The notes under the pieces: model-generated
Told to the model about the DNA's origin: nothing
Seen by the model: only the letters and a program-made list of their open reading frames with translations
Databases searched by the model: none
In this document: positions 16,858 to 24,432 of the stretch, piece after piece
Layout: each line of letters starts with the position of its first letter
Numbering within the stretch: position 1 is the first letter of the stretch
Assembly: GCA_030765685.1 (NCBI GenBank)
Contig: JAVCCB010000016.1
Location: forward strand, 1 to 40,751
Source of the DNA: Candidatus Tantalella remota
GTDB lineage: Bacteria > Omnitrophota > Gorgyraeia > Tantalellales > Tantalellaceae
Length of the DNA: 40,751 nt
Direction: 5' to 3'
Position numbers and translations under genes: made by a program

Positions 16858-16920
16858 GATTTCAGATTACAGATTGTAGATTTCAGATATCTGCCATCTG
16901 ACATCTGTCATCTGCAATCT
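16858..16920. repeat. Nine-unit heptamer array, sister of 16161-16223
   Basis: Nine units in perfect 7-nt register and in the same order as the array on the other side of the transglutaminase-like gene (GATTTCA, GATTACA ... GATATCT ... GTCATCT). Copy-to-copy identity is high, with scattered single-base differences. Confidence 0.9.
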
Positions 16921-17362
16921 ACAGCGAGCTTCTGTTCACAGTTCACCGCTTTTACTTCCCCGTCAGATCCCTCGACTCGCTTCGCTCCTGGTTTTCCCTT
17001 TTCCTTTTACCTTTTTCCTTTTTACTCTCTTCTCCATTCCCTATTCCCAATTCCCTATTCCCCGCTTTTACTTCCCCGTCAGATCCCTCGACTCGTTTCA
17101 CTCGCTCAGGATGACACAGGATTTTGCATTTTTGTCATTCCGAGCGAAGGGCCCGACAAGTCCGCCGGCTTGTCCGCCAAAGCCTTGGCGAAGGTGGAAG
17201 CCTTGGCGACAAAGTCCGCCATAGCCAGATAAAACCTGAACAGCTTGGCGAAGGCGGAAGGCGGAAGGGCACGAAGTCGAGGAATCTAGACAAGCTCTGC
17301 GCTTAAAATCGTCCCCAATCCCCTTATATCCCGATACCCGGGACTCGATACCCGGTACCAGA
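16921..17362. other. Gene-free spacer with repeats
   Basis: No gene was found. It holds a heptamer array of TTTTCCC/TTTTCCT then CTATTCC units (16992-17061), a GTCATTCCGAGCGAAGG...GAGTCGAGGAATCT-type dispersed repeat with internal GTCCGCC/GGCGAAGG words (about 17075-17287), and the array that runs up to the U32 stop codon. Confidence 0.7.
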
Positions 17363-17365
17363 TCA
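17310..17365. repeat. Heptamer array anchored on the U32 stop codon (GTATCGG family)
   Basis: Read on the minus strand, eight 7-nt units follow in register starting with TGATCTG, then GTACCGG, GTATCGA, GTCCCGG and GTATCGG. The TGA of the first unit is the stop codon of the U32 gene (17363-17365). Confidence 0.82.
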
Positions 17366-18607
17366 GCTATTCCCTAATTTCCCCTCCCAGAGAAAAACCT
17401 TATCCTTCGCTTTCACCTTAAATGGCAGCTTTATCCCCACTGAACTCCCCTTTTCGCCGACTTCTACGTCTTCATGCTCCACCTGCATCTCATTTACGGT
17501 GACAAAAAGCGCCGGAGTCTTTTTCCCGGAGAACAAAAGCGTCTGCCCCTTAGCTAAAGAACTGGTCTGTAGCTTTATTTCCGCTACATTGATGTTATCG
17601 TAGAATTTCGTTACTTCTCCGAGATAGATCTTTTTATATTCCCCCTGGGAAACGCCCCCTAAGTCGTCAGGCCTGCCGAAATAGAACCCTGTAGAGAACC
17701 CTCTGTTGAAAGATGCTTTCAGCCTCCCCAATAATTTCTTTTTCAGCCCCTCGTCAAACCTGTCGTCGAAAAAAGCGTCGATGGCTTCCCTATACGCTGA
17801 CGTCACTGTCTTAACGTATTCGGGCGGTCTCATCCGGCCTTCGATCTTGAAAGACCCTATACCGGCGGCTATAAGCCGGTCGATGTATTCTATAGTACAA
17901 AGGTCCCGCGGGCTCAGTATATAATCCTTACCGAGAACATAGCTGCACTCTTCTTCGGTCTCCGCGGTCTCGTCCCTTATCGTGAACTCACGCCTGCACG
18001 GCTGGAGACAGTCGCCCCTGTTGGCCGACCTCCCGAACGATTCCTGTGAAAGAAAACACCTTCCGGACAAACTCACGCACATGGCCCCGTGAATAAAAGT
18101 CTCTATCTCGCAATCCACATCGTTCTCTTTTATCTTTTTCGATATATTCCCTATATCCGTAAGAGCGCATTCCCTGGCCAGGACCACGCGCCTTGCCCCC
18201 ATGGAGGCAAAATGTTTTACCGCCTCAAAATTGGCGGCGCTGGCCTGTGTCGAAAGATGTATCTTTAATCCCAGCTCTTTCGCCATCGCGAAAACCGCCA
18301 TATCCCACAATATCAGGGCATCGACTCCCGCTTCCGAGGCATGGGTAAGGATCTGCCTGACCTTGTCTATCTCGTTGTCATACACTATGACATTGAGGGC
18401 AAGGTATCCCTTTTTGCCTTCGGTATGCAGAAGATCCATCACTTTTTTCATTTCAAGAATGTCAAAATTTTTCGCGGCGTGGCGCATGTTCATGCCCTTA
18501 ACACCGAAATAAACGGCATCGGCGCCGGCAGTCAAAGCGCTGTTCAGGGAGCTCCAATCCCCCGCGGGAGCTAATAGTTCGGGTTTTCTAAGATCGTCGG
18601 AGAACAT
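17363..18607 (-). CDS. Peptidase U32 family protein (TrhP/YrrO-like)
   Basis: A 414-residue U32 protein. PELLAPAGDWSSLNSAL opens the TIM-barrel part, and the family signature is ETFIHGAMCVSLSGRCFLS. C177, C184, C200 and C237 have the spacing of the four [4Fe-4S] ligands known for UbiU-type U32 proteins. By length and the C-terminal barrel it resembles TrhP, which takes part in prephenate-dependent 5-hydroxyuridine formation in tRNA, so RNA modification is more likely than proteolysis. The ATG at 18607 has GAGG just upstream and follows the FadL stop closely (coupled); a TTG at 18616 is an alternative. Confidence 0.88.
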   Translation of the reverse strand: MFSDDLRKPELLAPAGDWSSLNSALTAGADAVYFGVKGMNMRHAAKNFDILEMKKVMDLLHTEGKKGYLALNVIVYDNEIDKVRQILTHASEAGVDALILWDMAVFAMAKELGLKIHLSTQASAANFEAVKHFASMGARRVVLARECALTDIGNISKKIKENDVDCEIETFIHGAMCVSLSGRCFLSQESFGRSANRGDCLQPCRREFTIRDETAETEEECSYVLGKDYILSPRDLCTIEYIDRLIAAGIGSFKIEGRMRPPEYVKTVTSAYREAIDAFFDDRFDEGLKKKLLGRLKASFNRGFSTGFYFGRPDDLGGVSQGEYKKIYLGEVTKFYDNINVAEIKLQTSSLAKGQTLLFSGKKTPALFVTVNEMQVEHEDVEVGEKGSSVGIKLPFKVKAKDKVFLWEGKLGNS

Positions 18608-18612
18608 TTTCC

Positions 18613-19917
18613 TCAAAATTTGTATCCAAGGCTGAGCCCGATAAGGTGCGCGTACGCATCCTTGAACTCAGACTGATAAGTGGTTTGCGGCGATCCGGCA
18701 ACGGTAGCGTCGCTTACCAAAATATTGCCGTCCCTCGCTGCTGATATGAGATATGTGTAACTGGCATCCAGGCACCAGTTGTCGTTATGGAACCCCAGGC
18801 CACCCGCGAACCACTGCCTGTCGCCGGTAGGAAGCGAATACGCGAGCTGCTCGTCTCTCTGCGGCGAGAAGTCGTACGCGTAACCAAGCCTTGCGTCCAG
18901 CCAGTCGGTAAGGCCGTATTCCAGACCGATATTGAACTGCCATACATCTTTCCAGTCCTTCACCGCGACATCCGTGGCGTCGACAGAACTGTCGTACGGC
19001 TGTTTATTATAAATGACTTTAAACTCTTTATAACTGCTCCACCCAGTCCAGGTGGCGTCAAATTCCACTACAAAATTCTCTATCGGTTTAAGCGCTATCC
19101 CTCCGGTGAAGGACTGCGGAAGCATCAGGTTGCCGTGCGCGTCTGAGTCCTCATAAATACCGGCAGCGTTAGCGGCAGGCTTGCCGACCTTGTCATACTT
19201 GGCGCTACCCTTTAAAACGTGTTTTATCTGGCTGCGCCAAATAAACCCCATCGAAAGCCAGTCGACCGGTTCGTAAAGAACGCTGGCATTCCCTCCGAAA
19301 CCCATTGAGGACGCCTTAAGCCGTGCGGGGATGTCCTCAGACGCCGCTACCAGCGGGAACAGCGTCCTCGCGAGCGCTCTCTGTTCGAACTGGAGATACA
19401 TTATCTCTATACCGGCGCCGAAGGAAAGCCCGTCCATTATTTTTACGGCGACGGAAGGAGTGAACGAAACGCTGCTTATCGACGCGTAATATTCACTGTA
19501 CCTGCCGGGCCAGTTATTCGCGTATTTTGTAGAGAGCCCGAAACGTGAGTATATTCCCATCCCCAGTGCGAAACGGTCACCCAGCTTCTGGGTCGCGTAA
19601 AAATACGGCGGCAGCCCCGCCTCCGGCCTGTTCTCTATCGGCTCAAAACTCTGGTTATTCGTAGTTATTCCTACCTTGCCTCGCGGATAGATAAAAGTGG
19701 CTCCTGCCATCACCTGCGTACCCTCAAGGTTGACCATCCCAGCGGGATTGTTTGCCACTGTCGATGGAGAATCCCCCCTGGCGACCACAGCATTGACCTG
19801 GGCGTTCCCGGAAGCGCTCCACTCGTATAAAGCGAACCCTGCCGCCCACACACTTGAGGAACACGCGACCGTCATCAAAAATACACACGATATTACCTTG
19901 AGGCTTCTCTTCGCCAC
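18613..19917 (-). CDS. FadL/OmpP1/TodX-family outer-membrane transporter
   Basis: A 434-residue outer-membrane protein for hydrophobic substrates such as long-chain fatty acids or aromatic hydrocarbons. It has a signal peptide (AKRSLKVISCVFLMTVACSS...VWA) followed by GFALYEWSASGNAQVNA, the N-terminal hatch. The family NPAGM motif follows near 60, then about 14 strands, ending ...LSLGYKF with the C-terminal Phe. The start is taken as GTG at 19917 because AAGG lies 4 nt before it; a TTG at 19929 lacks one. A promoter is visible upstream, and the U32 gene follows directly. Confidence 0.9.
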   Translation of the reverse strand: MAKRSLKVISCVFLMTVACSSSVWAAGFALYEWSASGNAQVNAVVARGDSPSTVANNPAGMVNLEGTQVMAGATFIYPRGKVGITTNNQSFEPIENRPEAGLPPYFYATQKLGDRFALGMGIYSRFGLSTKYANNWPGRYSEYYASISSVSFTPSVAVKIMDGLSFGAGIEIMYLQFEQRALARTLFPLVAASEDIPARLKASSMGFGGNASVLYEPVDWLSMGFIWRSQIKHVLKGSAKYDKVGKPAANAAGIYEDSDAHGNLMLPQSFTGGIALKPIENFVVEFDATWTGWSSYKEFKVIYNKQPYDSSVDATDVAVKDWKDVWQFNIGLEYGLTDWLDARLGYAYDFSPQRDEQLAYSLPTGDRQWFAGGLGFHNDNWCLDASYTYLISAARDGNILVSDATVAGSPQTTYQSEFKDAYAHLIGLSLGYKF

Positions 19918-19957
19918 TTTACCTTCCAATAATCGTCATATTGTTATTATTACGTTT

Positions 19958-19986
19958 GGTATAGTATACCTGCGGTGTAATATCAA
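19958..19986 (-). promoter_or_regulatory. Promoter of fadL-U32
   Basis: TTGATA (19981-19986), 17-nt spacer, TATACC (19958-19963) on the minus strand. The -10 region lies in the 13-bp palindrome GGTATACTATACC (19958-19970), which could also be an operator. Confidence 0.62.
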
Positions 19987-20030
19987 GGCAAGTTTACAGG
20001 AAAAACCATCGGAAGACTCGGGAACGTTGT

Positions 20031-20285
20031 TCAAACCGACAAGACAAGAGCTTCTTTATCTTTCTTCGGCAATGTCTTTATCTCGGCCTCTCTCTTGAGC
20101 GCGGAAGACCTGTCCGGGAAGGTCTCTGAATACGCCAGCTTCACAGGCCGCCTACCGCGGACACACGCGCTACCCTTTTTAGAAGTATTGTGCTCGTCTA
20201 TGCGCCGAGCGATATCGGTAGTGATACCGGTGTACAGCGTATCGTCAGAACAGCGAAGTATGTAGAGGTACCAAGTGGAACTCAT
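20031..20285 (-). CDS. GIY-YIG domain protein (UPF0213/YhbQ-like)
   Basis: An 84-residue single-domain GIY-YIG protein. WYLYILRCSDDTLYTGIT supplies the split GIY...YIG-type motif (YLYIL/LYTGIT), followed by RRIDEHN and, near the end, ALKREAEIKTLPKKDK. The family is small nuclease-like proteins of uncertain role. The frame is open up to 20336, but that extension is translated dispersed repeat; AGGA sits 5 nt before the ATG at 20285, which I choose. Confidence 0.88.
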   Translation of the reverse strand: MSSTWYLYILRCSDDTLYTGITTDIARRIDEHNTSKKGSACVRGRRPVKLAYSETFPDRSSALKREAEIKTLPKKDKEALVLSV

Positions 20286-20314
20286 GATCATCCTGCTCGC
20301 AAAGTTGATAAGAC

Positions 20315-20406
20315 AAATCCAAAATCCTAAGCCCAAAACCCAAAATAACCCCTAAATCCTAAATCTAAAAGAAACGCTACTTTTGGGTTTTGTCATTTGG
20401 ATTTGA
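20315..20406 (+). repeat. Dispersed repeat of about 140 bp, truncated copy D
   Basis: Starts like copies A and C (AAATCCAAAATCCTAAGCCC), keeps ACGCTACTTTTGGGTTTTG, and breaks off after GTCATTTGGATTTGA. Confidence 0.8.
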
Positions 20407-20423
20407 AAGAGCACGCCAAATAC

Positions 20424-20888
20424 TCATCCTCTGCAGCGATTAATACTCCAGAGGAAAAGTTCGAAAAACGACATGTATGTGAAGGTATCCCTGAAAAGGC
20501 CGTGTGAGCGTTCCATCGAAGTGGCGAATCCCTGTCTGAACTTCTCGCAGTTCTCAGTCCTGAGAACTGACTCGTCCAAGTAGAACAACAGGTCTTTATC
20601 GTCTTTTACATGCTGTTTCAGGAAAGCGTGTACGGCTTTTATATCCTCGGGTGCCGCTTCGTACCTGTACTGGCCGAGTATATTCTGTTTCCAGGAAGAC
20701 GTGACGTCTTTTCTTTTTACCTGTTCGAGGGCATACTTGAACCCCAGACATCGGCCGAGATAATAAGACTGTTCCGCGGTATTCTCATCGTCCCTGCCGA
20801 GATCGTCATACCGGCCCCTGGCGTCGACCAAATATTTATTAAGCCGCTGAAGTATCCTTTTTATTCTTATACCGTCCGGGAAAGCCAT
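20424..20888 (-). CDS. Hypothetical soluble helical protein
   Basis: A 154-residue protein I do not recognise. It has no signal peptide or membrane segment. Composition suggests mostly helices, with charged segments (IKRILQRLNKYLVDARGRYDDLGRDD) and a C-terminal region rich in Phe and Tyr (GLFRDTFTYMSFFELFLW). AGGAG lies 5 nt before the ATG, which supports it being expressed. It is followed on the upstream side, 15 nt away, by a two-helix membrane protein gene, with which it is probably co-transcribed. Confidence 0.7.
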   Translation of the reverse strand: MAFPDGIRIKRILQRLNKYLVDARGRYDDLGRDDENTAEQSYYLGRCLGFKYALEQVKRKDVTSSWKQNILGQYRYEAAPEDIKAVHAFLKQHVKDDKDLLFYLDESVLRTENCEKFRQGFATSMERSHGLFRDTFTYMSFFELFLWSINRCRG

Positions 20889-20903
20889 ATAAACTCCTGG
20901 GAA

Positions 20904-21143
20904 TTAAGACAACCACCTCTTACCGATAAACTGCTGCCACTTCGCCTTTTTGCTTCTTGAAGGCACGTACCTGTTCCGCCATTTCCATACGCCATAGATA
21001 ATACCGCCCACTACAGACGACGCCATACATACATATCCGACAAAACGCATCTCAGCGCTGAGCAGAAATAAGCCCGCAATATATACCGCGACAAGAACGA
21101 ACGGAAGAATTGAAAGGTAAGCAATTTTTTTATGTTTTGACAT
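20904..21143 (-). CDS. Hypothetical two-helix membrane protein
   Basis: A 79-residue protein with two membrane helices (about 8-27 and 32-51) and a basic tail ending RYVPSRSKKAKWQQFIGKRW. No family is recognised. The start is set at the ATG at 21143; an in-frame ATG at 21176 would add only repeat-derived residues. The gene probably forms a pair with the hypothetical gene 15 nt downstream. Confidence 0.6.
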   Translation of the reverse strand: MSKHKKIAYLSILPFVLVAVYIAGLFLLSAEMRFVGYVCMASSVVGGIIYGVWKWRNRYVPSRSKKAKWQQFIGKRWLS

Positions 21144-21162
21144 ATTGTCTCTATAGCGTGGT

Positions 21163-21248
21163 GAACATTGGAGCATTGGAACATTGGACCGCAGTAGAAC
21201 CTGGTACCCCAGTTTTAATGCTCTAATGCTCTATTGTTCTACTGCTCT
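21163..21248. repeat. Inverted pair of octamer arrays (GAGCATTG / AATGCTCT)
   Basis: Three 8-nt units at 21163-21186 (GAACATTG, GAGCATTG, GAACATTG) and four at 21217-21248 (AATGCTCT, AATGCTCT, ATTGTTCT, ACTGCTCT). The second set is the reverse complement of the first, so the pair could fold into one long hairpin. Confidence 0.8.
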
Positions 21249-21539
21249 GTTTTTTTTGCGAAGCCAAAAAAAACTGGCGTCCCCGAGAGGAAGTCCAGTC
21301 CCGAGCCATGCGAGCGGCGCAGGATCCCTATCGGGCCGAACATCTTACATAGTTGAGTCCCCGAGAGGAAAACAAGACGCGAACCACGTGAGCGGCTTGG
21401 ATCCCTATCGGGACAGAGATCTAAAAGTCTCGGAGGGTTAAAAATTCATTTTTAAACCCGAAGGGGCTTTTCGATCTCGCCAAATCATTTATGATTTGGC
21501 TGGCCATTTTTCAGTCCTCACCTACTACTTGTAGGAAAA
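21249..21539. other. Spacer with two imperfect tandem repeats that start like the 3' end of the tRNA
   Basis: Two related segments (from 21275 and from 21357) start with GTCCCCGAGAGGA, as does the complement of the tRNA 3' end, and both end in GGATCCCTATCGGG. The first shares 17 bp (21275-21291) with the tRNA including the CCA. A perfect hairpin GCCAAATCAT/ATGATTTGGC lies at 21479-21500. No gene is supported. Confidence 0.65.
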
Positions 21540-21616
21540 TGGCGTCCCCGAGAGGATTCGAACCTCTGACCTACGGCTTAGGAGGCAGTCGCTCTATCCA
21601 GCTGAGCTACGGGGAC
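21540..21616 (-). tRNA. tRNA-Arg (anticodon CCT)
   Basis: A complete cloverleaf of 74 nt plus encoded CCA. Acceptor GTCCCCG/CGGGGAC, discriminator G, TA at 8-9, D-stem GCTC/GAGC, anticodon loop CTCCTAA (anticodon CCT, reads AGG), T-stem AGAGG/CCTCT with loop TTCGAAT. The anticodon stem ACTGC/GCCGT contains one T-C mismatch. Fragments of both tRNA ends are repeated in the flanks. Confidence 0.95.
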
Positions 21617-22040
21617 GCAAATTAAAGATCTCTCGCTTCGCTCCTCTCAGGTTCAGTGAACCTTCGAGGACTTCGTCGAGATAAATTCGGCTGTATAACT
21701 TACGTTCGTTTCGCTCCGTAAGTTATAGCCTCATTTAGCTACGGGGACGCAAATGAGTAAATAATTTACGCGACCGAAGGAAGTGTAAATTGTATTGCGA
21801 ATTTGTCCGCCATAGCTTTAGCAACAGCGAACATCACTACTCTGCTATTAAAGATCTTGCTCAATCGAAAAACATTTTATCATTCTACCGCGGGAAATAC
21901 AAGAGCTAGAATCAGGGCATTAGGGAATCAGGATATTGGGGACTAGGATATCGGGGCATCAGGAAATCAGGGAAAGGTATACGCTTGAACCGGGTTAAGC
22001 CTACGAAGTAGTGACAACCCGGTTCACCCTAAATTTGTTC
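21617..22040. other. Gene-free spacer rich in hairpins
   Basis: It holds AGGTTC/GAACCT (21649-21663), an 11-bp hairpin TATAACTTACG/CGTAAGTTATA (21694-21727), a second copy of the tRNA 5' end AGCTACGGGGACGCAAAT (21738-21755), AATTTAC/GTAAATT (21763-21791), an ATCAGGGA octamer array (21911-21973) and a 10-bp inverted repeat GAACCGGGTT/AACCCGGTTC (21987-22025). No coding sequence is supported. Confidence 0.7.
21911..21973. repeat. Octamer array, ATCAGGGA family
   Basis: Eight units, seven of 8 nt and one of 7 (ATCAGGGC, ATTAGGGA, ATCGGGGC and variants). Confidence 0.82.
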
Positions 22041-22168
22041 GGGGACACCTTTAATCTTAAAAAAGGGGACACTTGTAGCTTTAATTTCAAAAACGGTACA
22101 AAAAGGGGACTATCTGGGGTATTTAGGCGGTCGGGGACAGGTCTAGCTTTAAATCGACAAATGTCCCT
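22041..22168. repeat. GGGGAC-box cluster
   Basis: Four GGGGAC boxes at 22041, 22065, 22105 and 22133, separated by AT-rich words such as TAGCTTTAA (twice), closing with a GGGACA/TGTCCC pair (22134-22139 and 22162-22167). It resembles the palindromic flanks of REP-associated tyrosine transposase elements, but no transposase gene is present. Confidence 0.5.
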
Positions 22169-22266
22169 GAATATGGTGGCCAGAGATCTAGCTGCTCGTA
22201 TGGGCAGGACATCAGGGAATCTGGGGATCAGGAACTAGGTTATTGGGATATCAGGGACGGGAATAT

Positions 22267-22430
22267 AAATCCAAAATCCTAAGCCCAAAATCCAAAAGAA
22301 TCATTAAAATCCAAAATCCTAAAAGAACGCTACTTTTGAGTTTTGTCATTTAGATTTCATTTGTCATTTGGATTTTGACATTTGGATTTGATCTGATGGG
22401 TGGTCCGTTATCGGCGAGCAGAAGCTCTAC
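22267..22430 (+). repeat. Dispersed repeat of about 140 bp, copy C
   Basis: Full-length relative of copy A in the same orientation, including the closing GATCTGATGGG and the linker GGCGAGC (22413-22419). It ends at the methyltransferase stop codon. Confidence 0.85.
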
Positions 22431-23155
22431 TCCGAAACAACCGCCAAAATATCGAGGGCTTTTGAGCAATCGTCTTTCCTTACTGCAAAATCTTCTTCCG
22501 GCATGTTATCAAAATACCGCTTCACCGGATTAAGTGCGTCGGGAAAATGCTTAAAGATCCCGCTTTTTTTGAACATCATGACAAAATTCTGGCGCGGCGA
22601 ATAGTTCACGCCAAATATTTCGACATCGGCGAATGCCATGGTCAAGAGTTCCCTGAATTCGGCCGGCGTAAATTCCAGATCATGGTGAGGGTTCTTTTCA
22701 TACTTCGCGCCCTTGTTCTTTCTCAACCTTTCCAGGTTCGGCGTCGTGAGAACAAACTTACCCGTCCCCTTCAGGACTCTTTTGACATTTTCAAAAAAAA
22801 CAGGATGAAGCTGTCTGGGGATATGTTCGACAAGCTGGAAAGCAATGACTACGTCGAATGTGTTTTCTTCAAATTTCAGATCACACGCGTCCATTGCCTG
22901 AAAATCAAGATTAGACGCGTTCCACTTCGCGTTGGCCGCGTCTACGTTCTTTTGAAAAAGATCCACGGCAATCACCTCTTGAGCGAACCCGGAAATGTAG
23001 TTGCTGCCGTAACCGTCACCAAACCCTATTTCAAGGATCTTTTTGCCTTCGACGATACTCCTGGCGAATCTGTACGCCGCGAAATGTTTGAGAAAAAAAG
23101 GTCTCTCAAATACCTCAGGCGCGATACCGCCGTGTTCTTCTACAACAAAATCCAT
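22427..23155 (-). CDS. SAM-dependent methyltransferase, class I
   Basis: A 242-residue Methyltransf_11-type protein. Motif I is ILEIGFGDGYG near 40-50, an acidic residue after strand 2 in VIAVDLF binds the ribose, FDVVIAFQLVEHI is motif IV, and FVLTTPN is the post-motif strand. The remaining C-terminal 80 residues carry the substrate pocket and are not diagnostic. The acceptor is unknown; sugar or small-molecule methylation is typical. GGAG lies 5 nt before the ATG. The gene stands alone between repeat-rich spacers. Confidence 0.88.
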   Translation of the reverse strand: MDFVVEEHGGIAPEVFERPFFLKHFAAYRFARSIVEGKKILEIGFGDGYGSNYISGFAQEVIAVDLFQKNVDAANAKWNASNLDFQAMDACDLKFEENTFDVVIAFQLVEHIPRQLHPVFFENVKRVLKGTGKFVLTTPNLERLRKNKGAKYEKNPHHDLEFTPAEFRELLTMAFADVEIFGVNYSPRQNFVMMFKKSGIFKHFPDALNPVKRYFDNMPEEDFAVRKDDCSKALDILAVVSE

Positions 23156-23489
23156 ATATTCTCCGCGCCTTAAATAAGCCGCTGTTTTACCTCATTTAAA
23201 ATAGCTCACTGGTCACAGCTGACATCAGGAATTGGAAACCAGGTTTGGTCTATGGTTTAAAATTTTGGCTACTGGTATGGTAAATAGTCTGTGGTTTCAG
23301 GGCCAACGAAGGCTATCTGGATACCAAGAGATCCTGAAAAGGTAAGCAAACTGGTTTCGTCCCTGATATCCCAATACCCCGATGCCCTAGTTCCTAATAA
23401 CCCGACAACCTGATGTCCTGTATTCAAAGACCATACCAGCTTCTAAAACTACAACTATTGACTAAAACAAGATGCCAGATTCGCCCTCC
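23156..23489. other. Gene-free spacer
   Basis: No gene or RNA is supported. It includes a run of TCCCTGAT-type octamer words (about 23362-23420) and diffuse repeats such as AAACCAGGTTTGGT near 23238. Confidence 0.6.
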
Positions 23490-24374
23490 CTAGATCCTGT
23501 GTCTAGAGTTGTTGCCTCTGGGGGATCTTTTCTTTTTGGACTGTTTTGCCAGACGCGCCTGCGCGTCTTCTTCCTGCTCTTCCATCATTTTCCTGAGCTT
23601 CTGCATGCAGGCGGCCTCTATCTGGCGAACCCTTTCACGGGTGATACCAAAATGTTTCGCCGTGTCCCGCAGCGTATTCGAAACACCGTCTTTACCAAGG
23701 CCGAACCTTAGCGTGAGTATCTTTCTCTCCCGGTCGGTCATCTTATCGAGAAGCCCTTCTATCCTTTCGTGCAAAAGGAACTTGGAAAGCTCGTCTACCG
23801 AGTTGACGATATTCTCGTCTTCGATAAGGTCCATGAACTCCGAATCGCCGGACTCCCCTATCGGCGCGTTCAGGCTGGCGATATTCGACGCCATGCGGTT
23901 AAGCTGCCTTACCCTGGCCACGGGAAGTTTCATCTTCTTGGCTATCTCGTTCATCTGGGGAGTCTTATGAAGTTTTTGGGAAAGATGTTTTTTGACCTTC
24001 TGGAACCTCATGAGCATTTCCATAACATACACCGGTATGCGCACTGTCTTGCCCTGGTTAGCTACGGCTCTTGTGATGAACTGCTTTATCCACCATGCCG
24101 CGTAAGTGCTGAACCGGTATCCCTTGTCCGGATCGTATTTAGTGACGGCTTTCATCAACCCCAGGTTACCCTCTTCTATCAGGTCAAGCATGGGCACGCC
24201 AAGATAGCTGTACTTTTTGGCTATATTGATGACAAGCCTCAGGTTGCTTTTTATCATTTTCTGGCGAGCCCGCTTGTTCCCCTTGCGGACCTTCATGGCC
24301 AGCTCCTTCTCGTCTTCGGGAGAAAGAAGGGGCAAGTCGCGTATATCCTTGAGATAAAGTTTTATAGCATCCAT
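23490..24374 (-). CDS. Sigma-70 family RNA polymerase sigma factor, group 2 type
   Basis: A 294-residue sigma factor. Region 1.2 is at the N-terminus (IKLYLKDIRDLPLLSPEDE). Region 2 has LIEEGNLGLMKAVTKYDPDKGYRFSTYAAWWIKQFI, with the -10 recognition helix. Region 3 follows, then region 4.2 LRDTAKHFGITRERVRQIE, the -35 recognition helix. Region 1.1 is absent and the chain is short, so it resembles group 2 (RpoS/SigB-type) rather than the primary sigma factor. The C-terminal tail is Lys/Arg-rich. No ribosome-binding site is clear: a heptamer array ends 5 nt before the ATG and occupies its place. Confidence 0.92.
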   Translation of the reverse strand: MDAIKLYLKDIRDLPLLSPEDEKELAMKVRKGNKRARQKMIKSNLRLVINIAKKYSYLGVPMLDLIEEGNLGLMKAVTKYDPDKGYRFSTYAAWWIKQFITRAVANQGKTVRIPVYVMEMLMRFQKVKKHLSQKLHKTPQMNEIAKKMKLPVARVRQLNRMASNIASLNAPIGESGDSEFMDLIEDENIVNSVDELSKFLLHERIEGLLDKMTDRERKILTLRFGLGKDGVSNTLRDTAKHFGITRERVRQIEAACMQKLRKMMEEQEEDAQARLAKQSKKKRSPRGNNSRHRI

Positions 24375-24379
24375 AATTT

Positions 24380-24414
24380 TTAGGTCTTCGGGGTTAGGTC
24401 TTGGGGGTTAGGCC
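24380..24414. repeat. Heptamer array before the sigma gene (TTAGGTC/TTCGGGG)
   Basis: Five units in perfect register, alternating TTAGGTC- and TTGGGGG-like words. It is partly complementary to the array at 24433-24468, so the spacer transcript could fold on itself. Confidence 0.85.
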
Positions 24415-24432
24415 TCAAATCCGGGCTCACAA

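Noticed and set aside
21184..21441. 85-codon open frame beside the tRNA
   Set aside because: It spans the tRNA-fragment repeats and has no ribosome-binding site.
21275..21556. CRISPR array formed by the three GTCCCCGAGAGGA copies
   Set aside because: Spacing is 78 and 187 bp, the repeats are 13-17 bp and one is the tRNA itself; there are no cas genes.
22011..22238. 75-codon open frame in the GGGGAC region
   Set aside because: It covers repeats only, has no ribosome-binding site, and its composition follows the repeat words.
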